A DNA stretch of 35,686 nucleotides from an uncultured Oscillospiraceae bacterium (GTDB lineage: Bacteria > Bacillota > Clostridia > Oscillospirales > Oscillospiraceae): positions 1-35,686 of the forward strand of contig CALWOA010000023.1 in the NCBI GenBank assembly GCA_944382965.1. Reading direction: 5' to 3'. How positions within the stretch are numbered: position 1 is the first letter of the stretch; each line of letters starts with the position of its first letter. The translations under genes and the position numbers were made by a program. Below are positions 7,016 to 14,033 of the stretch, piece by piece. The notes below the pieces were generated by a model. It did no database searches and was not told the origin of the DNA. It worked only from the letters and a program-made list of their open reading frames with translations.

Positions 7016-7043
7016 GGGGACAGGCCCGTTTGGGCCTGTCCCC
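7016..7043 (+). other. Intercistronic hairpin without U-tract
   Basis: A perfect 12-bp GC-rich stem (ggggacaggccc / gggcctgtcccc) with loop gttt. Neither strand has a T run after it, so it is not a standard terminator. It may protect the upstream sipW and TasA-like messages or set unequal expression of the genes on either side. The following 129 bases before the next ATG hold no gene. Confidence 0.55.
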
Positions 7044-7172
7044 ATCGGGGCAGATTGTGTGAAAGTACCCTGCTGGCCCGTTTTACAGGGGAGTATTGCC
7101 ATATGGTCTGCGCCGTGGACCAGTATCCGAACGTAAATTCCGCAAATCTATGCGTGAAGGGAGAACCGATTT

Positions 7173-7733
7173 ATGAAAAAGAAACTCTTTGCCCTGTCGC
7201 TGGTGGCAATCTGCGTTGCCATTGTAGCGGCAGGCACCCTGGCTTACTTCACCGGGGAAACCACAGCCCACAACGTCATCACCACCGGCGGCGTCAAAGT
7301 GGAGCTGATTGAAAAGACCGACGGCGGAAAGCCTTTCCCGGAAGAAGGCGTCACCGGTGTCATGCCCGGCCAGTCCGTTGGCAAGGAAGTTACCGTCAAG
7401 AATGTCGGCCCTTCCGAAGCCTGGGTGCGTCTGTCACTTCAGGTGGAGTTCCTGGATGCAGAGGGCAGCATAATGGATGTTTCTGATATGCCCTTTATTC
7501 TGGAAGGTGTGAACCCGGAAAAATGGGAAGGCCAGGGGATGTACATCTACTACAAGGAGCCTTTGGCAGAAGGAGAATCTACCGAACCTTTTATGGAGTC
7601 GGTTAAATTCACCGAAGAAATGGGAAATGAATTCCAGAACACTACCATGAACATGGATATTCAGGTTCAGGCCGTCCAAACCGCCAACAATGGCGAAACG
7701 GTCTTTGAAGCCCAGGGCTGGCCGGAAACTTGA
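7173..7733 (+). CDS. SipW-dependent TasA/camelysin-like secreted protein 3
   Basis: A 186-residue secreted protein with MKKKLFALSLVAICVAIV and the SipW-type cleavage region AAGTLAYFTGETTAHNVIT. The mature part has the camelysin-like pattern PGQSVGKEVTVKNVGPSEAWVRL, a strand-turn-strand signature of the family. The ribosome site aagggag is about 10 bases upstream. It is more diverged from proteins 1 and 2 than they are from each other, and may be an accessory or base subunit. Only 17 bases separate it from the VWA gene, so these two are surely cotranscribed. Confidence 0.85.
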   Translation: MKKKLFALSLVAICVAIVAAGTLAYFTGETTAHNVITTGGVKVELIEKTDGGKPFPEEGVTGVMPGQSVGKEVTVKNVGPSEAWVRLSLQVEFLDAEGSIMDVSDMPFILEGVNPEKWEGQGMYIYYKEPLAEGESTEPFMESVKFTEEMGNEFQNTTMNMDIQVQAVQTANNGETVFEAQGWPET

Positions 7734-7750
7734 GCAAGGAGGGATGATCT

Positions 7751-10700
7751 GTGAAGAAGAAAGCGATTGCACTGGCTTTGAGCCTGGCGCTGATGCTGTC
7801 CATATTCGTCCCCGGTACCTTTGCCATGGATACCCAGAGCGAGGATCAGACCACTGCCGTCTCTGAGCAAACTGCTGTCCCCCAGAACAGCAGCGACCAG
7901 CAGAAAACCGAGGATACCACTGCAGAAGCCGGAAAGCCTGCCGATCCCAGCGTCCCTGGGGAGTCTGTAGAGCCTTCTGTTCCCGGTGATCCTTCTCAGC
8001 CTACGCAGACCACAACCGAGACCACCGCTCCTACGGAGACCACAGCTGCAACGGATCCCACCGAGACCACTGCGGCAACGGATCCCACCGAGACCACTGC
8101 GGCCACGGATCCTACCGAGACCACTGCGGCTACTGATCCTACCGAGACTACTGCTGCAACAGATCCCACCGAGACCACTGGCCCTGTATGCACCTGCCCC
8201 GGCACCGAGGAGGAGAAGGCCGCCGAGGGTTTTGCCCACCTGGAGGGCTGCCCGCTTTATGTCCCTGCAGAGGAAGAGAAGGATTCCTTTGAGGAACTTT
8301 TCGAAAAAATCCTGATGACCCAGTCTACCCAAGAAATTGCCGATTTGCTTTCTGGCTATACAGAGGAAGAGGTCAATGCCTTTGCTCAGTGGATGGAAGA
8401 CAATGGCAAGGTGGATGCTTTCAGTGAACATGTTGTTCAGCTCCTGAATGCAGAATTTGTGCCTCCTGTCACCCATTCTGTCACCAACGCAGGCCCCTTC
8501 ATGCCCCCCGTTACGGTTGGCGGCGGATTCCCTGCCTTGTTTAGCTTCTTTAGTGCGGACCCGGAACCGGAGGATAACGGCCTGGTTACCTCCAAGAAAG
8601 TAACCACGAATGGTGATGGCACCTATACCATCACCATGGAAGCCTATACCACCGGTACGGTGACCAGTACGGAAAAAGCCGTCCCCGTGGATGTGGTTTT
8701 GGTACTGGACCAGTCTGGCTCTATGAGTTATGGATTTGATGGAACTACCCGTCAGGCCGCAATGAAGAATGCTGTAAAGAATTTTATTGACAGTGTTTGC
8801 GGCAAGTACAGCACTGAAGCGGATCATCGAATTGCGATTGTACAGTTTGAAGATGGTGCAAGTACAGTTGCGTCTTGGACCTCTGCAGATGCTGCTGGCC
8901 AGGCAGAGTTGAAGGGGAAAGTGGATGGCCTGCGTGCAAACGGCGCAACCGATGTTGCGGCAGGCATGCATCAGGCAGCTGGCCTGATCAATAATTCCGG
9001 TTACGATGGTGTTAATACGGAACGCCAGCAGGTAGTCATTGTCTTCACTGACGGTGTGCCTACAAAGAGCAGCGATTTTGACATTGACGTAGCCAACGGC
9101 GCAATTTCTGCTGCCCTTGGTCTAAAGAACCAGGGTGTAACTGTCTATACAGTAGGTATTTTTGGCGGTGCAAATCCATCAGAATTGTACGGCGCAGAAG
9201 ACTTCGATGTAAACAGTGATGGCACTGTGGGCTCAAAATGGTCAAAAGATAAGGTTGATTTTTTGCCTGGGCTTGATTTCCCTGAAGCGGATCGTCCTGC
9301 GGGAAATAGATTTTTGAACTTTTTGTCGAGTAATTATGCTGGTGCAGAATCTATAGGCTTGGAGAGAGAAACAGAAGGTTGGGGTATTTTTTACGAAAAA
9401 GTTACGCATACAATTACCCAAAATTATGACCGCACAACTTCCTCTAACTACTACCTGACCGCAGATGATGAAGCCGACCTGAATAACATCTTCCAAACCA
9501 TTTCCAACCAGATTTCTACTCCGAACATTTCTCTGGGCAGCGATACCGTAATAAAGGATATTGTTATGCCCTACTTTGATGTTCCGAAAAATACAGGAGA
9601 TATCAAGTTGTATACCGCAGCTTCCACCGATGGAATTGACTTTGCTGATCGGCAGGAAGCTGCAGATCTGAACGTGGATATTGAGGGTAGTACGATTTCC
9701 GTAAGCGGATTCGACTTCAATGCAAACTTCGTATCGGAATCGCCCCGGGATGATAATTTCTACGGTAAAAAGCTGATCATTGAATTCACCGTGAGCCCCA
9801 AGACGGGATTCCTTGGCGGCAATGGTGTACCCACCAATGGCACGGACTCCGGCGTTTACCAGGCAGATGGCACTCTGGTTGAGGCATTCCCTGTACCCAC
9901 AGCCGATGTACCCATTCCCAAGGTTGAGGTTACTGCAACAGATAAGAACGTTTACCTGATGGCAAGTCCCACCACAGCGGATTTGCAGAATGGCGCCACC
10001 GTAACAGTTGGCAGTACACCTTTGGATCTGTCCAAGGTCGATAACAATTACGGATTGGAACCTTGGCAGACAGAGTTTGTCAATATTTCTTTCCGTGCTG
10101 AAGGAAAAGACGGAGCGGCTCTTGCGAAACTGACTGAGGATATCCAGTATACCCTGACCGCAACGGTTTCCCCGAAAAAAACGGGTAGTGTACTGAAGCA
10201 GACTGGTTCATCCGATGCAAACATTCAGGTCTTCACGCCTGAAATCACCTGGAAAGACAGCCAGCTGAACAGCGGAGAGACCCCGGATTATGGTACACAA
10301 AACTTTGTTAAGGATGAATGGAAGCATGGTGATGTGCTCAGCACGGCCGTAACCATGATTGGCACCGCACCGTACCTGGCGTATACCTACACACCGGATG
10401 CTGTGCCTATTAACACAGAGACGTCTGTGAAGGTTACAGTTAAGATCGAAGACGAAGATGTCAGCGGGCATTGTAAGTTCCTTCATGAAGATTGCACCTT
10501 TGTTGGATGCAAATGGGATGATGAAGACATAACGAAAGAGTATCACTTTTTTGTGCATATCAAGAGTTTTGATCTGACCATTTCTAAATCTGGCTGTGAA
10601 ACCATCGATGAAAATCAGAGCTTTGTCTTCACGGTTTCCGGCGAGAATGGCCTGAATATGCAGGTGGTAATTACTGGAAACGGACACAAGACCATTAAGG

Positions 10701-10906
10701 GCCTGCCTTCCGGAACCTACACCATCACGGAGGACACCGGCTGGAGCTGGCGTTATACCACGAATGATGAACAGACTGTCACGCCTGAGGCTGTGGTTAA
10801 TGGCAAAGCAACCGTTACCTTCGGTAACAGCAGAAGCAAAATCAAGTGGCTCAACGGCTGCGCCTACAAAGACAATCCGTTTAACGCGATTGCTGTTGGA
10901 AACTAA
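7751..10906 (+). CDS. Large secreted VWA-domain surface protein
   Basis: A 1051-residue exported protein, the largest in the operon and a likely adhesin or tip subunit. Residues 1-25 are a Sec signal peptide. A Thr/Pro-rich stalk (about 30-145) includes five near-perfect TAATDPTET repeats, then a short Cys motif (CTCPG to GCPLY). The von Willebrand A domain spans about 312-520 with an intact metal-ion site: D320-x-S322-x-S324, T400 and D434 (VFTDG). The middle is beta-rich. A SpaA/prealbumin-like domain spans about 935-1030 (FDLTISKSG to GTYTITED), where Lys and Glu fit an intramolecular isopeptide site. It ends in KWLNGCAYKDNPFNA with no LPXTG motif or membrane anchor, so attachment must come from other operon products. 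Confidence 0.85.
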   Translation: MKKKAIALALSLALMLSIFVPGTFAMDTQSEDQTTAVSEQTAVPQNSSDQQKTEDTTAEAGKPADPSVPGESVEPSVPGDPSQPTQTTTETTAPTETTAATDPTETTAATDPTETTAATDPTETTAATDPTETTAATDPTETTGPVCTCPGTEEEKAAEGFAHLEGCPLYVPAEEEKDSFEELFEKILMTQSTQEIADLLSGYTEEEVNAFAQWMEDNGKVDAFSEHVVQLLNAEFVPPVTHSVTNAGPFMPPVTVGGGFPALFSFFSADPEPEDNGLVTSKKVTTNGDGTYTITMEAYTTGTVTSTEKAVPVDVVLVLDQSGSMSYGFDGTTRQAAMKNAVKNFIDSVCGKYSTEADHRIAIVQFEDGASTVASWTSADAAGQAELKGKVDGLRANGATDVAAGMHQAAGLINNSGYDGVNTERQQVVIVFTDGVPTKSSDFDIDVANGAISAALGLKNQGVTVYTVGIFGGANPSELYGAEDFDVNSDGTVGSKWSKDKVDFLPGLDFPEADRPAGNRFLNFLSSNYAGAESIGLERETEGWGIFYEKVTHTITQNYDRTTSSNYYLTADDEADLNNIFQTISNQISTPNISLGSDTVIKDIVMPYFDVPKNTGDIKLYTAASTDGIDFADRQEAADLNVDIEGSTISVSGFDFNANFVSESPRDDNFYGKKLIIEFTVSPKTGFLGGNGVPTNGTDSGVYQADGTLVEAFPVPTADVPIPKVEVTATDKNVYLMASPTTADLQNGATVTVGSTPLDLSKVDNNYGLEPWQTEFVNISFRAEGKDGAALAKLTEDIQYTLTATVSPKKTGSVLKQTGSSDANIQVFTPEITWKDSQLNSGETPDYGTQNFVKDEWKHGDVLSTAVTMIGTAPYLAYTYTPDAVPINTETSVKVTVKIEDEDVSGHCKFLHEDCTFVGCKWDDEDITKEYHFFVHIKSFDLTISKSGCETIDENQSFVFTVSGENGLNMQVVITGNGHKTIKGLPSGTYTITEDTGWSWRYTTNDEQTVTPEAVVNGKATVTFGNSRSKIKWLNGCAYKDNPFNAIAVGN
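8048..8182 (+). repeat. Five tandem 27-bp repeats in the VWA stalk
   Basis: Five head-to-tail units encoding ATDPTETTA-like nonapeptides. Units 1 and 2 are identical; later ones differ mostly at third codon positions, apart from the final codon of unit 5. The array is in frame, so gain or loss of units would change stalk length without frameshift. Confidence 0.9.
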
Positions 10907-10924
10907 GAAAGGAGGCGTTGAATT

Positions 10925-11518
10925 ATGTATAGTGGAAAATATTCTGCTCGTGAGCAGAGAACTATGTCACACACCAAGCACAACAGAAGACGCCCCCTCA
11001 GATGGAGCAAACAGCTGACCATCCTGGCTTGCCTGACCCTGCTTCTGACAGGTTTTGTGGGCAGTTCTCTTGCTTGGCTGGTGTCTGCACCGGATCCTGT
11101 AACCAACACATTTGAATATGCAAAGGTTGCCTGCAGTGTTGTTGAGGAATTTGATAACAATGTAAAAACCAATGTCCAGATCAAAAATGATGGAAACATA
11201 TCCGCTTACATCCGCGCCAAGATTGTTGCAACTTGGCAGGATGCTGATGGAAATGTTTATCCCGGGGCTCCAGCGATTAAACCGATAATCAATTCCGAGG
11301 ATTGGACGTTGCAGGGTGAGTATTACTACTGCAATGCGAAGGTTGCAGCCGGTCATTCGACACCTGTTTTGATCAATAGGTGTGATAACGTTCCTGCACC
11401 GGAAGATGGCTATGCTTTGCACGTAGAAATTTTGGCTGATGCCATCCAGGCAGAGCCTTCCGGTGAAAATGGTGCAGCATACAAGGCATGGGGCGTCGAT
11501 CCCGCCACGCTTGGTTAA
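10925..11518 (+). CDS. SipW-dependent TasA/camelysin-like secreted protein 4
   Basis: A 197-residue exported protein with an unusually long basic N-region (KHNRRRPLRWSKQ) before the hydrophobic segment at about 30-46 and the SipW-type cleavage region GSSLAWLVSAPDPVTNTF. The mature part repeats the family pattern: VQIKNDGNISAYIRAKIV, a WTLQGEYYYC strand, and HVEILADAIQAE near the end. aaaggagg lies upstream of the ATG at 10925. An internal ATG at residue 14 could also start translation. It is 18 bases after the VWA gene and 19 before the next, consistent with one transcript. It is probably a linker or minor subunit; that role is inference. Confidence 0.8.
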   Translation: MYSGKYSAREQRTMSHTKHNRRRPLRWSKQLTILACLTLLLTGFVGSSLAWLVSAPDPVTNTFEYAKVACSVVEEFDNNVKTNVQIKNDGNISAYIRAKIVATWQDADGNVYPGAPAIKPIINSEDWTLQGEYYYCNAKVAAGHSTPVLINRCDNVPAPEDGYALHVEILADAIQAEPSGENGAAYKAWGVDPATLG

Positions 11519-11537
11519 GAGAAGGAGGTAATGGAGA

Positions 11538-12230
11538 ATGAAAAACGGAATCAGACGCGTTTCCACCCTCCTGATGGCCTTGGCGCTGGTGCTGAGTCTC
11601 AGCGTTCCTGCCTTCGCCTCCTCAGTGACCTTCGAGGGTAAGAGTAAGGGCTTTGCTCTGGACGGACATAATCAGCTCACTGCAACCGACCTGTTCGGCA
11701 ACTTCAAGAACCTGATGCCCGGCGACTCCGTCTCTGAGACCATCACTATTCAGAATGTGGCCCGGGACTGCGACTACATCAAGCTTTATATCCGGGCCGT
11801 TCCCCACAGTGATGGAAGCAACGCACCTGTGAGCGGTCGAGTGAATGACCTGGAGCAGAATGTGGCCAGTATGGAGGACTTCCTGTCCCAGCTGTATATG
11901 GAGGTCTATCAGGGAAGCAGCCGGATTTACTCCGGCTCTCCGGATGAGCTGGACGGCTTCCGGGACAATGTGTATCTGGGTCGGTATAAGAAAAATCAGG
12001 GCACAACCCTGACGGTCACCCTGAATGTGCCGGTTGACCTGGATAACGAATATTCCTTCCGGGCTGGTGAGGTGGACTGGGTGTTCACTGTGGAGTGCTA
12101 TGACGAGTCCGGCAAGCTGATCCAAACCGGTCAGAACAATTGGCCCATTGCCGTGCTGCTCAGCCTGGGCGTGGTTGTGATGGCTGCCGGCGTGGTCATG
12201 ATCTCCAGAAAGAGAAAGCGCAATGGATAA
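11538..12230 (+). CDS. Membrane/cell-wall anchored camelysin-like protein with LIQTG sorting signal
   Basis: A 230-residue protein with an ordinary Sec signal peptide ending in AFA (about residue 27), not the SipW type. A beta-rich ectodomain has the family motif LMPGDSVSETITIQN and YIKLYIRAV. The C-terminus is L194-I-Q-T-G198, then QNNWP, a hydrophobic span at about 205-223 and RKRKRNG. That order is a cell-wall sorting signal with Ile in place of the Pro of LPXTG. The sortase gene starts 8 bases before this stop, so the two are translationally coupled and this is the sortase's likely substrate. It probably anchors the fibre to peptidoglycan. Retention in the membrane without sortase processing is the alternative. 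Confidence 0.8.
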   Translation: MKNGIRRVSTLLMALALVLSLSVPAFASSVTFEGKSKGFALDGHNQLTATDLFGNFKNLMPGDSVSETITIQNVARDCDYIKLYIRAVPHSDGSNAPVSGRVNDLEQNVASMEDFLSQLYMEVYQGSSRIYSGSPDELDGFRDNVYLGRYKKNQGTTLTVTLNVPVDLDNEYSFRAGEVDWVFTVECYDESGKLIQTGQNNWPIAVLLSLGVVVMAAGVVMISRKRKRNG

Positions 12231-12861
12231 GAGGAAAGCAGGAATTGCTTTCTTGCTTCTGGGGGCGGTGCTGATTTTATCAGCACTGCTCCTCTTCCTT
12301 TTTAACCGAAAGGAGGATAGCGAAGCGGGCCGACAGGCCGGGCTTGCGCTCCAGGAGGTACAGGAAGCGCTGATGGATGTCTCAGGTGACGTTACTGATG
12401 GGAATTCCACGGAAGCAGCCACGTCTCCCACCGAAACCACGGAAGGCTCCGCCGAGATGACGGTGGTTACCATTGACGGCCGGGATTACATTGGCTATCT
12501 GAGTATCCCGGAACTGGAACTGGAACTGCCGGTGATTTCGCAATGGAGTTATGAACTGCTACAAATCGCTCCTTGTCGGGACGTTGGCTCTACCAAGACA
12601 GACGATCTGGTCATTGCCGCCCACAATTACCAGACACACTTTGGCCGCTTAAAAGAGCTGTCAGAGGGGGATTCTGTTGTTTTTACGGACATGGATGGCG
12701 TGGTAATCGAATATGAACTGACAAAACTTGAGACCATTGATCCGCATAAGGTGGACTATGTTTACAATAGCGACCATGATCTGGTGCTGTATACCTGCAC
12801 CATTGGAGGTGAATACCGTGTCGTGGCATTCTGCGACCGGGTGGAAGATGAAAAAGGATAA
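12223..12861 (+). CDS. Sortase
   Basis: A 212-residue transpeptidase that cuts a sorting signal and joins the protein to the cell wall or to another subunit. An N-terminal membrane anchor lies at about 8-27, followed by a Thr/Glu-rich linker (TSPTETTEG) and the sortase beta barrel. The catalytic residues are visible: H134 in VIAAHNY, C192 in LYTCT and R199 in GEYRVV. The class is uncertain; the short size and TCT motif resemble class D or class A-like enzymes of Clostridia. It overlaps the LIQTG protein by 8 bases, which points to a dedicated pair. The linker shares PTETT with the stalk of the VWA protein. Confidence 0.88.
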   Translation: MDKRKAGIAFLLLGAVLILSALLLFLFNRKEDSEAGRQAGLALQEVQEALMDVSGDVTDGNSTEAATSPTETTEGSAEMTVVTIDGRDYIGYLSIPELELELPVISQWSYELLQIAPCRDVGSTKTDDLVIAAHNYQTHFGRLKELSEGDSVVFTDMDGVVIEYELTKLETIDPHKVDYVYNSDHDLVLYTCTIGGEYRVVAFCDRVEDEKG

Positions 12862-13045
12862 AGCAATTTTTTCTTCTGAGGATATGTGTCAACCCCACCT
12901 GAATGCAGCCGACAGAGACCGGATTTTGCAGGCGGTCTTTCGGGGGGAGTCACCCAAAGGGTATTGCTTCGATGCACTGGAAAAAGAAATTCCACTCTTG
13001 GCAGAAAGGTGCGCTGAGAGAAGACAACGCCGCAGAAAAAGGTAG
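12848..13045 (+). CDS. Small charged protein after the sortase, function unknown
   Basis: A 65-residue reading frame beginning MKKDKAIFSSEDMCQPHL and ending in an Arg-rich tail (RRQRRRKR). It overlaps the sortase stop by 14 bases, with ggtggaag before the ATG, an arrangement that suggests translational coupling. There is no signal peptide or membrane segment. No family was recognised. It could be a small cytoplasmic regulator or chance open frame; gene-like placement is the main support. Confidence 0.4.
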   Translation: MKKDKAIFSSEDMCQPHLNAADRDRILQAVFRGESPKGYCFDALEKEIPLLAERCAERRQRRRKR

Positions 13046-13617
13046 TTTATCACCATTCAGGCGTACATCATTGCTGAAATCATTGCAATTGCTGATATTA
13101 GGGGGTTTATACACGGATTCTCCGGCAAAATTGAAAGACTCTCCCGTGCCGGCCTGTGCCGATGCATAGGAGAGTATGCCAGTTATAAACTGCAATCCCA
13201 TCTTCAAGCAATGCCTTCCTGAACAAGCGGACTGCAGATGGACGTGATGGCAGAAAAATTCCAGTTTTATGTAGGGTTTTGCAAGGGAAATTAGTTTTCC
13301 AATCTTCGGGAATATGTATACCGAGTAATTCCCAACTGCGTGTGACTCTCAGACGATGTAAGTGTTGATATCCAATAAACACCCCCGAAAGTGTGGCAGC
13401 AAGGAGGTATGTATAGGAAAGCTCAACGGATATGAAAAACCTGTACTTGTTTCCTAGTTAGAGTGCTCACTTCAGATAACTGGAAGGCTTAGGATGAGCC
13501 CAGGGTACCGAACGCTGACTGCCATAGCACCCTCGAAAGAAAAGATGGTATCCCTGTAAAGGGTTAACTATTACAGTATCATTCACAGGTATCCCACGGT
13601 ATTGCTGAAATTTTTGC
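13046..13617. other. 572-bp region without a convincing gene
   Basis: No reading frame here has a good start, ribosome site and composition. The first part contains an isolated 7-bp stem (actctcc to ggagagt, about 13138-13175) with no U-tract, so the terminator of the surface operon is not obvious. The second part, about 13380-13590, is rich in complementary segments and is listed separately as a possible structured RNA. Confidence 0.6.
13391..13530 (+). ncRNA. Possible structured non-coding RNA
   Basis: Long-range pairing gtg-tggcag (13391-13399) with ctgcca-tag-cac (13519-13530) would enclose further helices: taggaaa (13414-13420) with tttccta (13450-13456), and ggct (13486-13489) with agcc (13497-13500). 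Downstream, ccct-gtaa-aggg forms a GNRA-type hairpin near 13552-13563. The strand is not certain. I do not recognise the family; a known large RNA class or a group II intron remnant are both possible. Confidence 0.3.
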
Positions 13618-13875
13618 CTAGATTGTAATAGAAGCTAAATAATTAACATTCTGTATGTGCCCCTGAGAAGTGCGGTTCTGCCTGACAAATTTCGCAGTTC
13701 GTACGGTACTCATCTTCTTGACCATCTGGCCGCCGACGGAACCGGCTTCCCGAGAGGTCAGGTGGCCGTTGTAACCGTTGGTCAAATTTACGCCGACCTC
13801 GGAAGCGGCTTGCATTTTGAACTTGTCCATAGCCTCACGAGCCTGGGGAATGTTGATCTGATTGTTGCTCTTCAT
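13618..13875 (-). CDS. Alpha/beta-type small acid-soluble spore protein with unusual tail
   Basis: An 85-residue DNA-binding spore protein that coats and protects chromosomal DNA in the dormant spore. Residues 1-55 carry the family signature: PQAREAMDKFKMQAASEVG, then YNGHLTSREAGSVGGQMVKKM, including the Glu of the germination-protease cleavage region. aaggaga lies 10 bases before the ATG. After KKM the usual short IEMAEQ-like end is replaced by about 30 residues (STVRTAKFVRQNRTSQGH onward) that do not look like the family, so the 3' end may be rearranged or frameshifted. A long hairpin (13895-13937) lies just upstream. This gene is the main evidence that the organism makes endospores. Confidence 0.85.
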   Translation of the reverse strand: MKSNNQINIPQAREAMDKFKMQAASEVGVNLTNGYNGHLTSREAGSVGGQMVKKMSTVRTAKFVRQNRTSQGHIQNVNYLASITI

Positions 13876-13894
13876 ACCTGTTGTTTCTCCTTTT

Positions 13895-13945
13895 GTCGTT
13901 TTCCGGAAAGGCCAGACGCTTTCCGGTGGAAAACGACTTTTCTTT
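13895..13945. other. Long inverted repeat upstream of the spore-protein gene
   Basis: gtcgttttccggaaag (13895-13910) pairs with ctttccgg-tg-gaaaacgac (13919-13937) across an 8-base loop, with one 2-base bulge. On the plus strand ttttcttt follows, so it could end rightward transcripts. On the minus strand it would form a hairpin 20 bases before the spore-protein start, in its leader or between it and the malic enzyme gene. Confidence 0.5.
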
Positions 13946-14033
13946 CCGTAACCCTATCTTTTCCCGGAAGAGAAAAGCTATGAGTGTGAATGAAAACCAA
14001 GACAGGATGATTTTGGCAAAATCTAAAAATCAA

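Noticed and set aside
8048-8182. CRISPR-like repeats
   Set aside because: Units are contiguous, in frame, encode a Thr-rich peptide and have no spacers.
7667-8971. Long minus-strand open frame opposite the VWA gene
   Set aside because: It is the antisense shadow of the Thr/Pro-rich repeats; composition is low complexity (runs of GGI, RSGLG) and it lacks a ribosome site and any family feature.
13107-13382. Minus-strand open frame in the non-coding region
   Set aside because: No ribosome site, unusual composition and no recognisable domain; likely chance.
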